NCBI RefSeq assembly: GCF_014205135.1
Contig: NZ_JACHMY010000001.1
Span: 310,001 to 374,000 of the forward strand
DNA length: 64,000 nucleotides
From: Kribbella italica
GTDB taxonomy: Bacteria; Actinomycetota; Actinomycetes; Propionibacteriales; Kribbellaceae
Direction of reading: 5' to 3'
In this document: positions 32,732 to 41,499 of the stretch, piece by piece
How positions within the stretch are numbered: the first letter of the stretch is position 1
How the letters are laid out: the number at the start of each line of letters is the position of its first letter
Position numbers and translations under genes: made by a program
Notes under the pieces: model-generated
The model's input: the letters and a program-made list of their open reading frames with translations, nothing else
The model's database searches: none
What the model was told of the DNA's origin: nothing

Positions 32732-33571
32732 CTACACCGGTTTGCGATACCTCGGCTGCCGGGCGTCTTCGTGGTAACCCAGGGACTCGTAGGGTGCGAC
32801 GCTGCCGGTGGGGTTCTCGGCCAGGGTCCAGATGCCGCTGGTCGTGATGCCGTGGTCCAGGAGTTGCGCGTGGTTGGCGCGCAGTAGCGCCGAGGCCAGG
32901 CCCTGGCGCCGGTACGCCGGGCGTACGCCGACCCACGGAGTGTCGGCGAGGCCTTCCTCCTCCTCGGTGCTGATCACCCAGCCGGCCAGCTGGTCGCCGT
33001 CGTACGCGAGTGTCCACAGCTCGTGGTCGGGGAAGTCGTCGGCGGCCTCGCGCTCGAACTCCTCGAAGGTGTCCTGGACGTAGCCGAGGGTGCGGTCGCT
33101 GAACACCTCGGCGTTGGCCTCGAAGACGGCGCGATGGTGATCCGTGGACGCCGCGCGGAGCTCGAGGCCGGGCGGGAGATCGGTGAGCGGGGCGCCGTCG
33201 AGGTCCAGTGTCAGGTGGACCCGTGTGAAGGCGACCTGGTAGCCGGCGGCCCGCAGGAGCGCCTCGACGGACGGGTCGTGCTCGCGGGTGTTGCCGCCGT
33301 ACAGGGCGGTGCCGTCGGTGGGGTTGGCGGCCAGGTGCTCGCGGGCCTGGGCCTCCTGCCAGGCGAGGATCTGGCGGCCGTAGCCGCGGCCGCGGAAGAC
33401 CGGTTCGACCCAGCCGAGCAGCAGGTAGAGACGGGTGCCGTCGGACTCGTCCCACCAGCGCAACGCCGTACAGCCGATCAACTGATCGTTGTCTAGGGCA
33501 ACAAATTCCGGGGTGAAGCCGGCCCGGACGGCGTCGACGCCGTCGGTCACCGCCAGCGCGCGCAGGTCCAT
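32732..33571 (-). CDS. Tandem-GNAT acetyltransferase
   Basis: 279 residues with two GNAT halves. The first has LLLGWVEPVFRGRGYGRQIL (residues about 50-70); the second has TPWVGVRPAYRRQGLASALL (about 218-237), followed by SVAPYESLGYHED. Both keep the R/QxxGxG/A acetyl-CoA loop. This two-domain arrangement resembles mycothiol synthase, but overall similarity is not enough to assign that role. Cytosolic. It converges with terC and is divergent from the kinase-like gene. Confidence 0.8.
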   Translation of the reverse strand: MDLRALAVTDGVDAVRAGFTPEFVALDNDQLIGCTALRWWDESDGTRLYLLLGWVEPVFRGRGYGRQILAWQEAQAREHLAANPTDGTALYGGNTREHDPSVEALLRAAGYQVAFTRVHLTLDLDGAPLTDLPPGLELRAASTDHHRAVFEANAEVFSDRTLGYVQDTFEEFEREAADDFPDHELWTLAYDGDQLAGWVISTEEEEGLADTPWVGVRPAYRRQGLASALLRANHAQLLDHGITTSGIWTLAENPTGSVAPYESLGYHEDARQPRYRKPV

Positions 33572-33623
33572 GGGCGCCGATTATCCCGGTGCGGGGCCGG
33601 GTTCGCAGCTGGATAATGGCCGG

Positions 33624-34529
33624 ATGCCCACCGCGCCGTACGACGTCGCCGCTCTGCTCGGTCTGCCGGTCGAGAAGCTCGAGGAGGTCCAGCGCGCCGA
33701 TCCGGCCGATCCCGGCAACGGCGTCTGGTTCCTGTGGACCGGTGGCGGGGAGTGCGTCGTGCTGCGGCGCTACCACGTACTGCGCACCAAGCTGGACCTG
33801 CTGTTCGAGGCGAAGGTGCTCGCGCATCTGACGTGCCGGGGCTGGGAAGTGCCGAGCACGGTCGCCGGCCCGATCGAGTACGCCGACCGGCTGTGGGCCG
33901 CGACGCGGTTCGTGCCCGGGCAGGCGCGGCGCAAGGAGACGGTCGCGCAGCGGGGCGAGCGAGGTGCGGTGCTGGCGCAGTTGCATGCGGACCTGCGGGA
34001 TCTCGAGATCGACCTTCCGCAGCGCGAGGGGTTCTTCCAGGGCTGCGATCTGGTGGCGATGGGCAACTTCCAGGACTGGGACCCGGGCGTGCTCGCGCTC
34101 CGGGAGCTCCGCCCCGACCTGGCCGACTGGGCCGACGCCGCGATGGCCCGCGGCCGGGAACTCGTTGCCGAGCGCAAACTGCTGGAGCTGCCGCAGTCGA
34201 TCGTGCACGGCGACTTCGCCGAGTGGAACGTGCACTTCGGTCCGCTGGGCGTGATCGACTTCGACCTGGCGCACGTCGACAGCCGGAGCTGGGAGTTCGT
34301 GGTCGCACGGGTGCACCGCTCGCCCGAGCTGCTCACGGCGTACCAGGAGAAGGCGACCGCGCTCGGCATCCCCTTGTCCGACGAGGAGCTCGCCGCGATC
34401 GAGCCGCTGGAGCGGATCTTCCGGATCAACATGGTGATGGCCGCCCTGTGGACCGGCCAACACACCGGCACCTTCGACCTGGTGGACATCGACCACCAAC
34501 TCGCCCGAACAGGAACGCCGCGCCCCTGA
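33624..34529 (+). CDS. Aminoglycoside-phosphotransferase-fold kinase
   Basis: 301 residues with the APH catalytic loop IVHGDFAEWNVHFG (residues about 193-206) and metal-binding VIDFDLAHVDSR. The N-lobe Lys is likely in VLRRYHVLRTKLDLLFEAKV. Members phosphorylate varied small molecules (choline, homoserine, aminoglycosides); no basis to choose. Twelve bp separate it from the GNAT gene at 34542, so they are probably co-transcribed. Confidence 0.8.
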   Translation: MPTAPYDVAALLGLPVEKLEEVQRADPADPGNGVWFLWTGGGECVVLRRYHVLRTKLDLLFEAKVLAHLTCRGWEVPSTVAGPIEYADRLWAATRFVPGQARRKETVAQRGERGAVLAQLHADLRDLEIDLPQREGFFQGCDLVAMGNFQDWDPGVLALRELRPDLADWADAAMARGRELVAERKLLELPQSIVHGDFAEWNVHFGPLGVIDFDLAHVDSRSWEFVVARVHRSPELLTAYQEKATALGIPLSDEELAAIEPLERIFRINMVMAALWTGQHTGTFDLVDIDHQLARTGTPRP

Positions 34530-34541
34530 CACACTCGTGGT

Positions 34542-35102
34542 GTGCCGAGACTGGGTGAACCCGCGTTGGCAGCTGGGACTCTGCGGCTTCTGGAGCAGCC
34601 TGGGCTGCCGGGGATGCGGCCTTGGCGGGAGGGCGACGTCGCCGCCGTACGGGAGGCCTTCAGCGATGTGGAGCTCCACCGCTGGCACGTGCTGCGGATC
34701 GACGACGACGCCGAGGCGCTCGCCTGGATCGAGCAGTGGCCGGAACGGTGGGCCGCGGAGGAGGCCGCCAGCTGGGCGATCGTCGTCGACGGCCAGGCGC
34801 TCGGGCAGATCGGTCTGCGCGGAATCAACCTGTACGAGGCCAAGGCGCACCTCTCCTACTGGGTGCTCCCGGCCGCGCGCGGCCGTGGACTGGCCGGGCA
34901 GGCCGTACGGACGCTGACCGGCTGGTGCTTCGACACCCTCCGGCTGCACCGGCTGTCCATCGAGCACTCGGTGCGCAACGAGAACTCCTGCCGCGTCGCC
35001 ACCAAGGCCGGCTTCCCGCGGGAGGGAACGCTGCGCGGCTCGATGCTGCACGCCGACGGCTGGCACGACGCCCACAGCCACGCCCGCCTCGCGACCGACT
35101 GA
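34542..35102 (+). CDS. GNAT acetyltransferase, RimJ/RimL-like
   Basis: 186 residues from GTG 34542. RimJ-like features are GMRPWREGDVAAVREAFSD near the start, AHLSYWVLPAARGRGLAGQA for acetyl-CoA binding (about 105-125) and LHRLSIEHSVRNENSCRVAT with the family Asn and Ser, then KAGFPREGTLRGS. May acetylate protein N-termini or small amines. Last gene of the short operon with the kinase-like protein. Confidence 0.85.
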   Translation: MPRLGEPALAAGTLRLLEQPGLPGMRPWREGDVAAVREAFSDVELHRWHVLRIDDDAEALAWIEQWPERWAAEEAASWAIVVDGQALGQIGLRGINLYEAKAHLSYWVLPAARGRGLAGQAVRTLTGWCFDTLRLHRLSIEHSVRNENSCRVATKAGFPREGTLRGSMLHADGWHDAHSHARLATD

Positions 35103-35487
35103 TCAAAGTCTTGACATAGTCGGCGGGAACCAGTTGACTGCGACATAGTTAACACCAGAAACAAACTGGTACGGACCGGAGACGACCGCTCAGAACGTCT
35201 CCGCTCTGCGCTGTCGTGATGCCCGGATCCATTGGTGACACCAGTGGGTCTTTTCGGCGTTCCCGCAGATCTGAATGCCCTCGGCAACGGCCTGAACGCC
35301 TTACGCAGCAGGGGTTTCGCCGACTTGGTCAACTTCGGATATCGACCGGTGTGATGGCTCTTCCGCAACGCCGGGTTCTGTGTCATTCTCCCGGAGAAGA
35401 GTTCCGAGATCCTATCGGATATCGGTTCTGCTGCTGGCGGTGCGCGAGTCGTCACAGCACGTGCTGGACCAGGAAAGGGATTCGGGA
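35103..35487. other. 385-bp regulatory region upstream of the sugar importer operon
   Basis: No gene seen. It holds TTGACA (35111-35116) and TTGACT (35134-35139) boxes, a direct repeat GACATAGT (35113-35120 and 35142-35149), an inverted repeat ACCAG/CTGGT (35154-35170) and a 19-bp near-palindrome CCATTGGTGACACCAGTGG (35229-35247). These are likely promoter and repressor (LacI or GntR type) sites for the fucoside operon; no regulator gene is adjacent. Confidence 0.5.
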
Positions 35488-36483
35488 GTGAGTGGAACGA
35501 TCGAGGTGAAACCCGCACCACCGGCGCCGGTGGTGAAACAGGCGGTGGCCGGCGTTCGCCGCCGGCCGACCCGCCGGGCCGCGGCGGGCCGGAGTTTCGG
35601 CCGGCACTGGCAGCTCTACCTGCTGATGGTGCTGCCGATCGCGTACTTCGTGATCTTCAAGTACGTCCCGATCTCCAACGCGGTGATCGCGTTCAAGGAC
35701 TACAGCCCGATCAAGGGGCCGTGGGGCAGCGAGTGGGTCGGCTTCCGGAACTTCGAGCTGTTCTTCCAGAACCCGGTGTTCTGGACCCTGGTGAAGAACA
35801 CGTTCTACCTGGCCGCCTACACCGTGCTGGCCAGCTTCCCGATCCCGATCATCCTGGCGGTCGCGCTGAACGAGATCCGGGTCGGGGTCTTCAAGAAGAC
35901 GGTGCAGCTGGTCACCTACGCGCCGTACTTCATCTCCACCGTGGTCGTGGTCTCGATGACGATCCTGGTGCTGTCGCCGCAGCTGGGCTTCGTGAACGAC
36001 GCGATCGGGCTGTTCGGCATCCCGAAGGTCGACTTCCTCGGCAACCCGGACTACTTCCGGCACATCTACGTGTGGTCCGACGTCTGGCAGACCACCGGGT
36101 ACTCCGCGGTGATCTACCTGGCCGCGCTGGCCGGCATCGACCCGGCGCTGCACGAGTCGGCCCGGATCGACGGGGCCAGCCGGGTGCAGCGGATCTGGAA
36201 CGTCGACCTGCCCGGCATCATGCCGACCGCGGTGATCATCTTGATCCTCGGCGTCGGCAACATCATGTCGATCGGGTTCGAGAAGGCGTTCCTGCTGCAG
36301 AACCCGCTGAACCAGTCGAACGCCGAGATCATCGCCACCTACGTCTACAAGACCGGTCTGCTGAACGCCGACTTCTCGATGGCGACCGCGATCGGGCTGT
36401 TCAACTCCGTCGTCAACCTCGTCCTGCTGGTGGTCGTGAACTTCGTCGCCAAGCGGATCACCGGGAACGGACTGTGGTCATGA
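35488..36483 (+). CDS. ABC sugar importer permease (LplB-like)
   Basis: 331 residues, six helices, with the permease EAA loop LHESARIDGASRVQRIWNVD (about residues 225-245) that contacts the ATPase. A basic N-terminal extension (about 45 residues) precedes TM1 (YLLMVLPIAYFVIFKY). GTG 35488 has AAAGGGA upstream. Stop and next start overlap (ATGA). Forms a heterodimeric channel with the next gene product for oligosaccharide uptake. Confidence 0.9.
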   Translation: MSGTIEVKPAPPAPVVKQAVAGVRRRPTRRAAAGRSFGRHWQLYLLMVLPIAYFVIFKYVPISNAVIAFKDYSPIKGPWGSEWVGFRNFELFFQNPVFWTLVKNTFYLAAYTVLASFPIPIILAVALNEIRVGVFKKTVQLVTYAPYFISTVVVVSMTILVLSPQLGFVNDAIGLFGIPKVDFLGNPDYFRHIYVWSDVWQTTGYSAVIYLAALAGIDPALHESARIDGASRVQRIWNVDLPGIMPTAVIILILGVGNIMSIGFEKAFLLQNPLNQSNAEIIATYVYKTGLLNADFSMATAIGLFNSVVNLVLLVVVNFVAKRITGNGLWS

Positions 36484-37430
36484 GCGTCACTCTGCAAGGC
36501 TTCCGGCGGACCGGACGGCGTCCGGAGGAGTCGCGGCGGACCGCGATCGAGGAGACCCGGACCGACAAGATCTTCCTGGTCGGCGTCAAGATCATGCTCT
36601 GGCTGGCGCTGATCGTGGTCGCCGTACCGCTGATCTACATCGTCGCCAACTCGTTCAGCAGCGCGTCGGCGGTGAGCGCCGGGCGGGTGCTGCTGTGGCC
36701 GATCGAGCCCAGCATCAAGGCCTACCAGGAGGCCTTCGGCGATCCCCTGATCATGAAGGGCTACCTGAACTCGTTCATCTACGCGATCGGCGGCACGCTG
36801 ATCAGCGTCACGCTGACGATCGCGATCGCCTACCCGCTGTCGCGCAAGACGCTGTTCGGCCGCAACGTGGTGATGAGCGCGCTGATCTTCACGATGCTGT
36901 TCTCCGGCGGCCTGATCCCGACGTACCTGGTGGTCCAGGACCTCGGGATGCTGAACACCCGGTGGGCGATGGTGATCCCGAGCGCGATCGGCGTCTGGCA
37001 GGTCATCATCGCGCGCACCTTCTTCCGCTCGACGATTCCCGACGAGCTCTACGAGGCCGCCACCATCGACGGCGCCAGCGACCTGCGCTTCCTCTGGTCG
37101 ATCGTGCTGCCGCTGTCCAAGCCCGTGATCGCGGTCATCGCCTTGATGTACGCGATCTTCCAGTGGAACAGCTACTTCGACGCCCTGATCTACCTGAAGG
37201 ACCCAGGCCTCTACCCGTTGCAGATCGTGCTGCGCAACGTGCTGATCCTGAACACCCTCTCCGGGTCGACCACTACCACCAACCTGGCGCAGCAGCTCGA
37301 ACAGCAACAGCTGGCCAACGTCTTGAAGTACGCGCTCATCGTCATCTCGAGCCTGCCCGTACTGGTCATCTATCCCTTCGTCGCCCGCCACTTCACCAAG
37401 GGCGTCATGGTCGGCGCAGTCAAGGGCTGA
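36480..37430 (+). CDS. ABC sugar importer permease (YtcP-like)
   Basis: 316 residues, six helices, EAA loop LYEAATIDGASDLRFLWSIV (about residues 193-212) and the terminal HFTKGVMVGAVKG typical of YtcP. Translationally coupled to the LplB-like permease. The operon has no ATPase gene; such CUT1 systems usually share a genomic MsiK-type ATPase. Confidence 0.92.
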   Translation: MSVTLQGFRRTGRRPEESRRTAIEETRTDKIFLVGVKIMLWLALIVVAVPLIYIVANSFSSASAVSAGRVLLWPIEPSIKAYQEAFGDPLIMKGYLNSFIYAIGGTLISVTLTIAIAYPLSRKTLFGRNVVMSALIFTMLFSGGLIPTYLVVQDLGMLNTRWAMVIPSAIGVWQVIIARTFFRSTIPDELYEAATIDGASDLRFLWSIVLPLSKPVIAVIALMYAIFQWNSYFDALIYLKDPGLYPLQIVLRNVLILNTLSGSTTTTNLAQQLEQQQLANVLKYALIVISSLPVLVIYPFVARHFTKGVMVGAVKG

Positions 37431-37457
37431 GAAGCCCATCCAGAAAGGAACACCGCA

Positions 37458-39119
37458 ATGCGCTCATCCGTGCGCACGCTCACCGCGCTCGCCGCGGCCG
37501 GCCTGCTGGCCACCCTGGCCGCGTGCAGCTCCGACAAGTCCGACGCGGTCGCCAACGAGACGACGGCCGACGGCAAGACCGTCATCGACGTGTTCACGCC
37601 GGCCGACCAGACCATGAACCTGGACACCAACTCGGTGACCAAGGTCATGAGCGACAAGTTCAAGCTCCAGTTCAAGTGGCAGACGACGACGTTCGACGCC
37701 GGCCCGGCCAAGGAGAAGCGGCAGATCTCGCTGGCCAGCGGTGACTACCCCGACCTGTTCTTCCTGATCCCGTGGGTCGACGGCTTCAGCAAGGCCGAGG
37801 TGCTCAAGCTCGGCCAGCAGGGCGTCGCCGTCCCGCTCGAGCAGCTGATCAAGGACAACGCCCCGAACATCCAGAAGTTCCTGGACGAGAACAAGGCCTA
37901 CAAGGAGGAGTCGACCACGCCGGACGGGCACATCTACGCGCTGCCGCAGTGGGCCGACTGCTACCACTGCAGCTTCCCGAACAAGCTGTGGATGAACTCC
38001 ACCTGGCTGAAGAAGCTCGGCCTGCAGCAGCCGAAGACCCCGGAGGAGCTGCGCACGGTCCTGAAGGCCTTCAAGACCCAGGACCCGAACGGCAACGGCA
38101 AGGCCGACGAGATCCCGCTGACCGCGGACACCCAGGACGGCACCCTGATCTCGTACCTGATGGGCGCGTACGCCTACCCGCCGGTCGGCGCGAACAACGG
38201 CGTCCAGGGCCTGATCACCCTGAACGGCGACAAGGTCGTCAGCCCGCTGGTCACCCCGGAGTGGCGCGATGGCCTGAAGTTCATCGCCTCGCTCTACAAG
38301 GAGGGCCTGATCGACCAGGGCGCGTTCACCCAGAACGCGGCCGCGCTGCAGGCCCAGGGCAACGACCCGAAGGCGGTCCGGATCGGCTCCGCGTCGATGC
38401 TGCACCCGTACATCTTCGTGCAGTCCGACTCCAAGGACGGCCGGGACAAGCAGTACGACTCGGTCCCGCCACTGACCGGCCCGAACGGCAAGAGCTACTC
38501 CGGCGAGCAGTATCTGCCGACGCTCAACTACACCTTCATGCTGACCAACAAGTCCAGCAAGGAGGCACAGGTCGCGGCGATCAAGATGCTCGACTACATC
38601 TTCACCGACGAGGGCCAGATCATCACCAACAACGGCCCCGAGGGCGTCGGCTGGAACAAGCCCGCCGCTGGTGAGGTCGGGCTCGACGCCAACACCAAGC
38701 CGCTGTACAAGCCGGTCCAGAACGCGCCGAAGAACATCAGCTGGGGCGCGCTCGCGCAGTACCACAACGTGCTCGCGTTCCGGAACGCGCAGGTCACCCC
38801 GACCGACATCTACACCGGCGCCGGCTACGAGCGGCGGTTGTTCCAGGCCACGAAGCAGTACGACGGTCACGGCGACCGGGCGCAGGTGTACCCGCAGGCC
38901 GTGGTCTGGCCGGACCCGAGCCTGAGCGGTGAGCTGGCCACGCTGCAGACCAACCTGAACAACTACGTGACCCAGAACCAGTTGGCGTTCATCACCGGGT
39001 CGAAGAACATCGACTCCGACTGGGACACCTACGTCAAGGGTCTGGACAGCACCGGAATGCCGCGCTTCCTGGAGATCAACCAGCAGGCGTACGACAAGTA
39101 CAAGTCCGGCAGCAAGTAA
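37458..39119 (+). CDS. Sugar ABC importer substrate-binding lipoprotein (LipO-like)
   Basis: 553 residues from ATG 37458 (AAAGGAACACC). The lipobox LATLAACSS (Cys about 23) anchors it to the membrane. It belongs to the large (about 550 aa) binding-protein class paired with LplB/YtcP permeases: KRQISLASGDYPDLFFLIPW, DGHIYALPQWADCYHCSFPN, AFKTQDPNGNGKADEIPLTA. The DPNGNGKADE loop looks calcium-binding. It delivers a complex glycan to the permeases; the downstream GH95 suggests a fucosylated oligosaccharide. Confidence 0.92.
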   Translation: MRSSVRTLTALAAAGLLATLAACSSDKSDAVANETTADGKTVIDVFTPADQTMNLDTNSVTKVMSDKFKLQFKWQTTTFDAGPAKEKRQISLASGDYPDLFFLIPWVDGFSKAEVLKLGQQGVAVPLEQLIKDNAPNIQKFLDENKAYKEESTTPDGHIYALPQWADCYHCSFPNKLWMNSTWLKKLGLQQPKTPEELRTVLKAFKTQDPNGNGKADEIPLTADTQDGTLISYLMGAYAYPPVGANNGVQGLITLNGDKVVSPLVTPEWRDGLKFIASLYKEGLIDQGAFTQNAAALQAQGNDPKAVRIGSASMLHPYIFVQSDSKDGRDKQYDSVPPLTGPNGKSYSGEQYLPTLNYTFMLTNKSSKEAQVAAIKMLDYIFTDEGQIITNNGPEGVGWNKPAAGEVGLDANTKPLYKPVQNAPKNISWGALAQYHNVLAFRNAQVTPTDIYTGAGYERRLFQATKQYDGHGDRAQVYPQAVVWPDPSLSGELATLQTNLNNYVTQNQLAFITGSKNIDSDWDTYVKGLDSTGMPRFLEINQQAYDKYKSGSK

Positions 39120-39140
39120 CCAGAAAACCGAAGGAAGACC

Positions 39141-41420
39141 ATGTCGCACGAGTTGTGGTTCTCGACGCCCGCACCGGATTGGTTCGAGGCGTTGCCGATC
39201 GGGAACGGACACCTCGGCGGCATGGTCTTCGGCCGGATCGCCGACGAGCGGATCGCGCTCAACCTGGACGACGTGTGGTCCGGCGACGGGCCGCGCACGC
39301 TGCGGGTGCCCGACGGGCCCGCCGTACTGGCCGACGTACGGCGGTTGCTGCTCGAGGACGGCGACCGGAAGGCGGCGACGGAACGGACGCGGGCGTTGCA
39401 AGGTCCGCTGGTCGAGTCGTACCAGCCGCTCGGTGACCTGCTGATCACGACGGCCGAGGCCGAGGTCGCGGACTATCGGCGCAGCCTCGACCTGCGGACC
39501 GGGATCGCCGCGATCGACTACACGCAAGGCGGCGTCAGATATCGGCGCGAGAGCTACGTGTCGACGCCGGACCAGGTCCTGGTCTGGACCGTCGCGGCCG
39601 ACGTCCCGGGGTCGGTCGACCTGTCGGCCGCGCTGACCAGCGTGCACCCGGTCGAGGCGTCGGTGGTCGACAGCCGGACGATCGCGATCACGGGGCGCGC
39701 GCCGTCCGACCTCACCATCGAGTACCGCGACAGCCCGGACCCGATCCGGTACGAGGACGGGCGGGGGATCGGGTTCGGCGTCGTCCTGCGGGCGTTCGCC
39801 GACGGCGGTACGCTCACCACCGGCCCGGACGGACACACCGTCGAGGGCGCGGACTCGGTCACGCTCGTGCTGGCCGCGGCGAGCAGCTTCCAGGGCTGGT
39901 CGGTCCCGCCGGGGCGCAAGTTGCCGCTGCCGGACGCCGTACGGCTGGTGGATGCGGTTGCCCCGGACAAGCTTCTGCAGCGGCACCTCGACGACCACAC
40001 CGCGCTGTACGACCGGGCCGGGCTGACGCTCGGTCCGGCGGTCGACCTGCCGACCGACGAGCGGGTCCGCGCGGTCGGTGCCGGTGGCAACGATCCGGAC
40101 CTGGCGGGGCTGGTCTTCGCCTTCGGCCGGTACTTGCTGATGGCATCGTCGCGGCCGGGGACCCAGGCGGCCAACCTGCAAGGGATCTGGAACGCCGAGC
40201 GCCGCCCGATGTGGGCCAGCGACTGGACCAACAACATCAACACCCAGATGAACTACTGGCTCGCCGACGTGACCGGTCTGCGCGAGTGCTTCGATCCGCT
40301 GACCGATCTGCTCGAGGGCCTGGCCGAGTCCGGTCGCGAGACCGCGCGCATCCTGTACGACGCACCCGGTTGGGTCTCGCACCACAACGCCGACCTCTGG
40401 CGCGCCACCTGGCCGGTCGGCGACGGCGGCGACGACCCGGTCTGGGCGACGGCCGCGACCTGTGGGGTCTGGCTGTCAGCCCATCTGATGGAGCACCACC
40501 GCTTCCACCCGGACGAGGCCTGGTTGCGCGACCGCGCGTACCCGATCCTGGCCGGCGCGGCCGAGTTCGTGCTGGCGATGCTGGTCGAGGACGGCGACGG
40601 CCGGTTGCAGTTCATCCCGTCGACGGCTCCCGAGCACCACTTCCTGCTGCCGTCGGGGGAGAAGGCCTCGGTCGACCTCACGTCGACGTACGACCTGTGG
40701 CTGATCCGCGAGCTGTTCGCGAACCTGTCGGAGGCGGAGACCGCACTCGGTCTCTCGTCCGACCTCGCGGCGCGCTGTGCCAAGGCGGCCGAGCGGCTGC
40801 CCGAGATCGGGCTCACCGCCGACGGCCGGATGCTGGAGTGGCCGACCGACTGGCCGCCCTCGGAGTTCGACCATCGGCACCAGTCCCACCTGTACGGGCT
40901 GTACCCCGGCAACCAGATCGACCCCGCCCGTACGCCGGAGTGGGCCGGCGGTGTCCGCAAGTCGCTCGAGCTCCGCACCTCCGGCCGTCCCGCCGGTGGC
41001 TGGACCAGCGCCTGGCTGATCGCCCTCTACGCCCGCCTGGCCGAGCCGCAGAAGGCCGCCGACGTCGTCCGCCACTACACCAGCCGCCTGGTCGCCGGGA
41101 ACCTGCTCCACCGCGACGGCGACATCTTCCAGATCGACGCGAACTTCGGCCTGACCGGCGCGATCGCCGAGCTGCTGATCCAGAGCCACACGGACGTCGT
41201 ACGGCTGCTTCCGGCGCTGCCGGCCGAGTGGGCCACCGGTTCGTACCACGGTCTGCGGGCCCGCGGCGGCCTGTCCTTCGACGTCACCTGGCAGGACGGG
41301 CAGATCACCGCTGCGGTGGTGCGTGCCGACCGGGCCGGTCGCTTCCGGGTCGCTCTGGGCGCGACGGCCGAGCCGGTCGAGGTCGAACTGGTGGCGGGTG
41401 ACCGACGTCATGTGGTGTGA
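39141..41420 (+). CDS. GH95 alpha-L-fucosidase-like glycoside hydrolase
   Basis: 759 residues, no signal peptide, so it should act inside the cell on imported sugars. Family features: start WFEALPIGNGHLGGMVFG, helical-barrel motif NNINTQMNYWLADVTGL (the Asn pair that activates water in GH95), STAPEHHF (probable general acid Glu), and IDANFGLTGAIAELL near residue 670. GAAGGAAGACC precedes ATG 39141, 21 bp after the binding protein. GH95 also includes alpha-L-galactosidases, so substrate is likely but not certain. Ends the operon. Confidence 0.88.
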   Translation: MSHELWFSTPAPDWFEALPIGNGHLGGMVFGRIADERIALNLDDVWSGDGPRTLRVPDGPAVLADVRRLLLEDGDRKAATERTRALQGPLVESYQPLGDLLITTAEAEVADYRRSLDLRTGIAAIDYTQGGVRYRRESYVSTPDQVLVWTVAADVPGSVDLSAALTSVHPVEASVVDSRTIAITGRAPSDLTIEYRDSPDPIRYEDGRGIGFGVVLRAFADGGTLTTGPDGHTVEGADSVTLVLAAASSFQGWSVPPGRKLPLPDAVRLVDAVAPDKLLQRHLDDHTALYDRAGLTLGPAVDLPTDERVRAVGAGGNDPDLAGLVFAFGRYLLMASSRPGTQAANLQGIWNAERRPMWASDWTNNINTQMNYWLADVTGLRECFDPLTDLLEGLAESGRETARILYDAPGWVSHHNADLWRATWPVGDGGDDPVWATAATCGVWLSAHLMEHHRFHPDEAWLRDRAYPILAGAAEFVLAMLVEDGDGRLQFIPSTAPEHHFLLPSGEKASVDLTSTYDLWLIRELFANLSEAETALGLSSDLAARCAKAAERLPEIGLTADGRMLEWPTDWPPSEFDHRHQSHLYGLYPGNQIDPARTPEWAGGVRKSLELRTSGRPAGGWTSAWLIALYARLAEPQKAADVVRHYTSRLVAGNLLHRDGDIFQIDANFGLTGAIAELLIQSHTDVVRLLPALPAEWATGSYHGLRARGGLSFDVTWQDGQITAAVVRADRAGRFRVALGATAEPVEVELVAGDRRHVV

Positions 41421-41432
41421 TCCGCAACCAGA

Positions 41433-41451
41433 TGAGGGTTGCCTAACCGAA
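41433..41451. promoter_or_regulatory. Iron box (IdeR/DmdR-like) upstream of siderophore-binding lipoprotein
   Basis: TGAGGGTTGCCTAACCGAA matches the 19-bp IdeR consensus at about 14-15 positions, including GCCTAACC. It lies 48 bp upstream of the start. Confidence 0.6.
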
Positions 41452-41499
41452 CTCAGGTAATGTTCGCTACGAATTATCCGCCTGAGAAGAGGACACAAC

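Noticed and set aside
31113..35081. A very long minus-strand frame over terC, the kinase-like gene and the riboswitch
   Set aside because: Overlaps well-supported plus-strand genes and has no recognisable domain.
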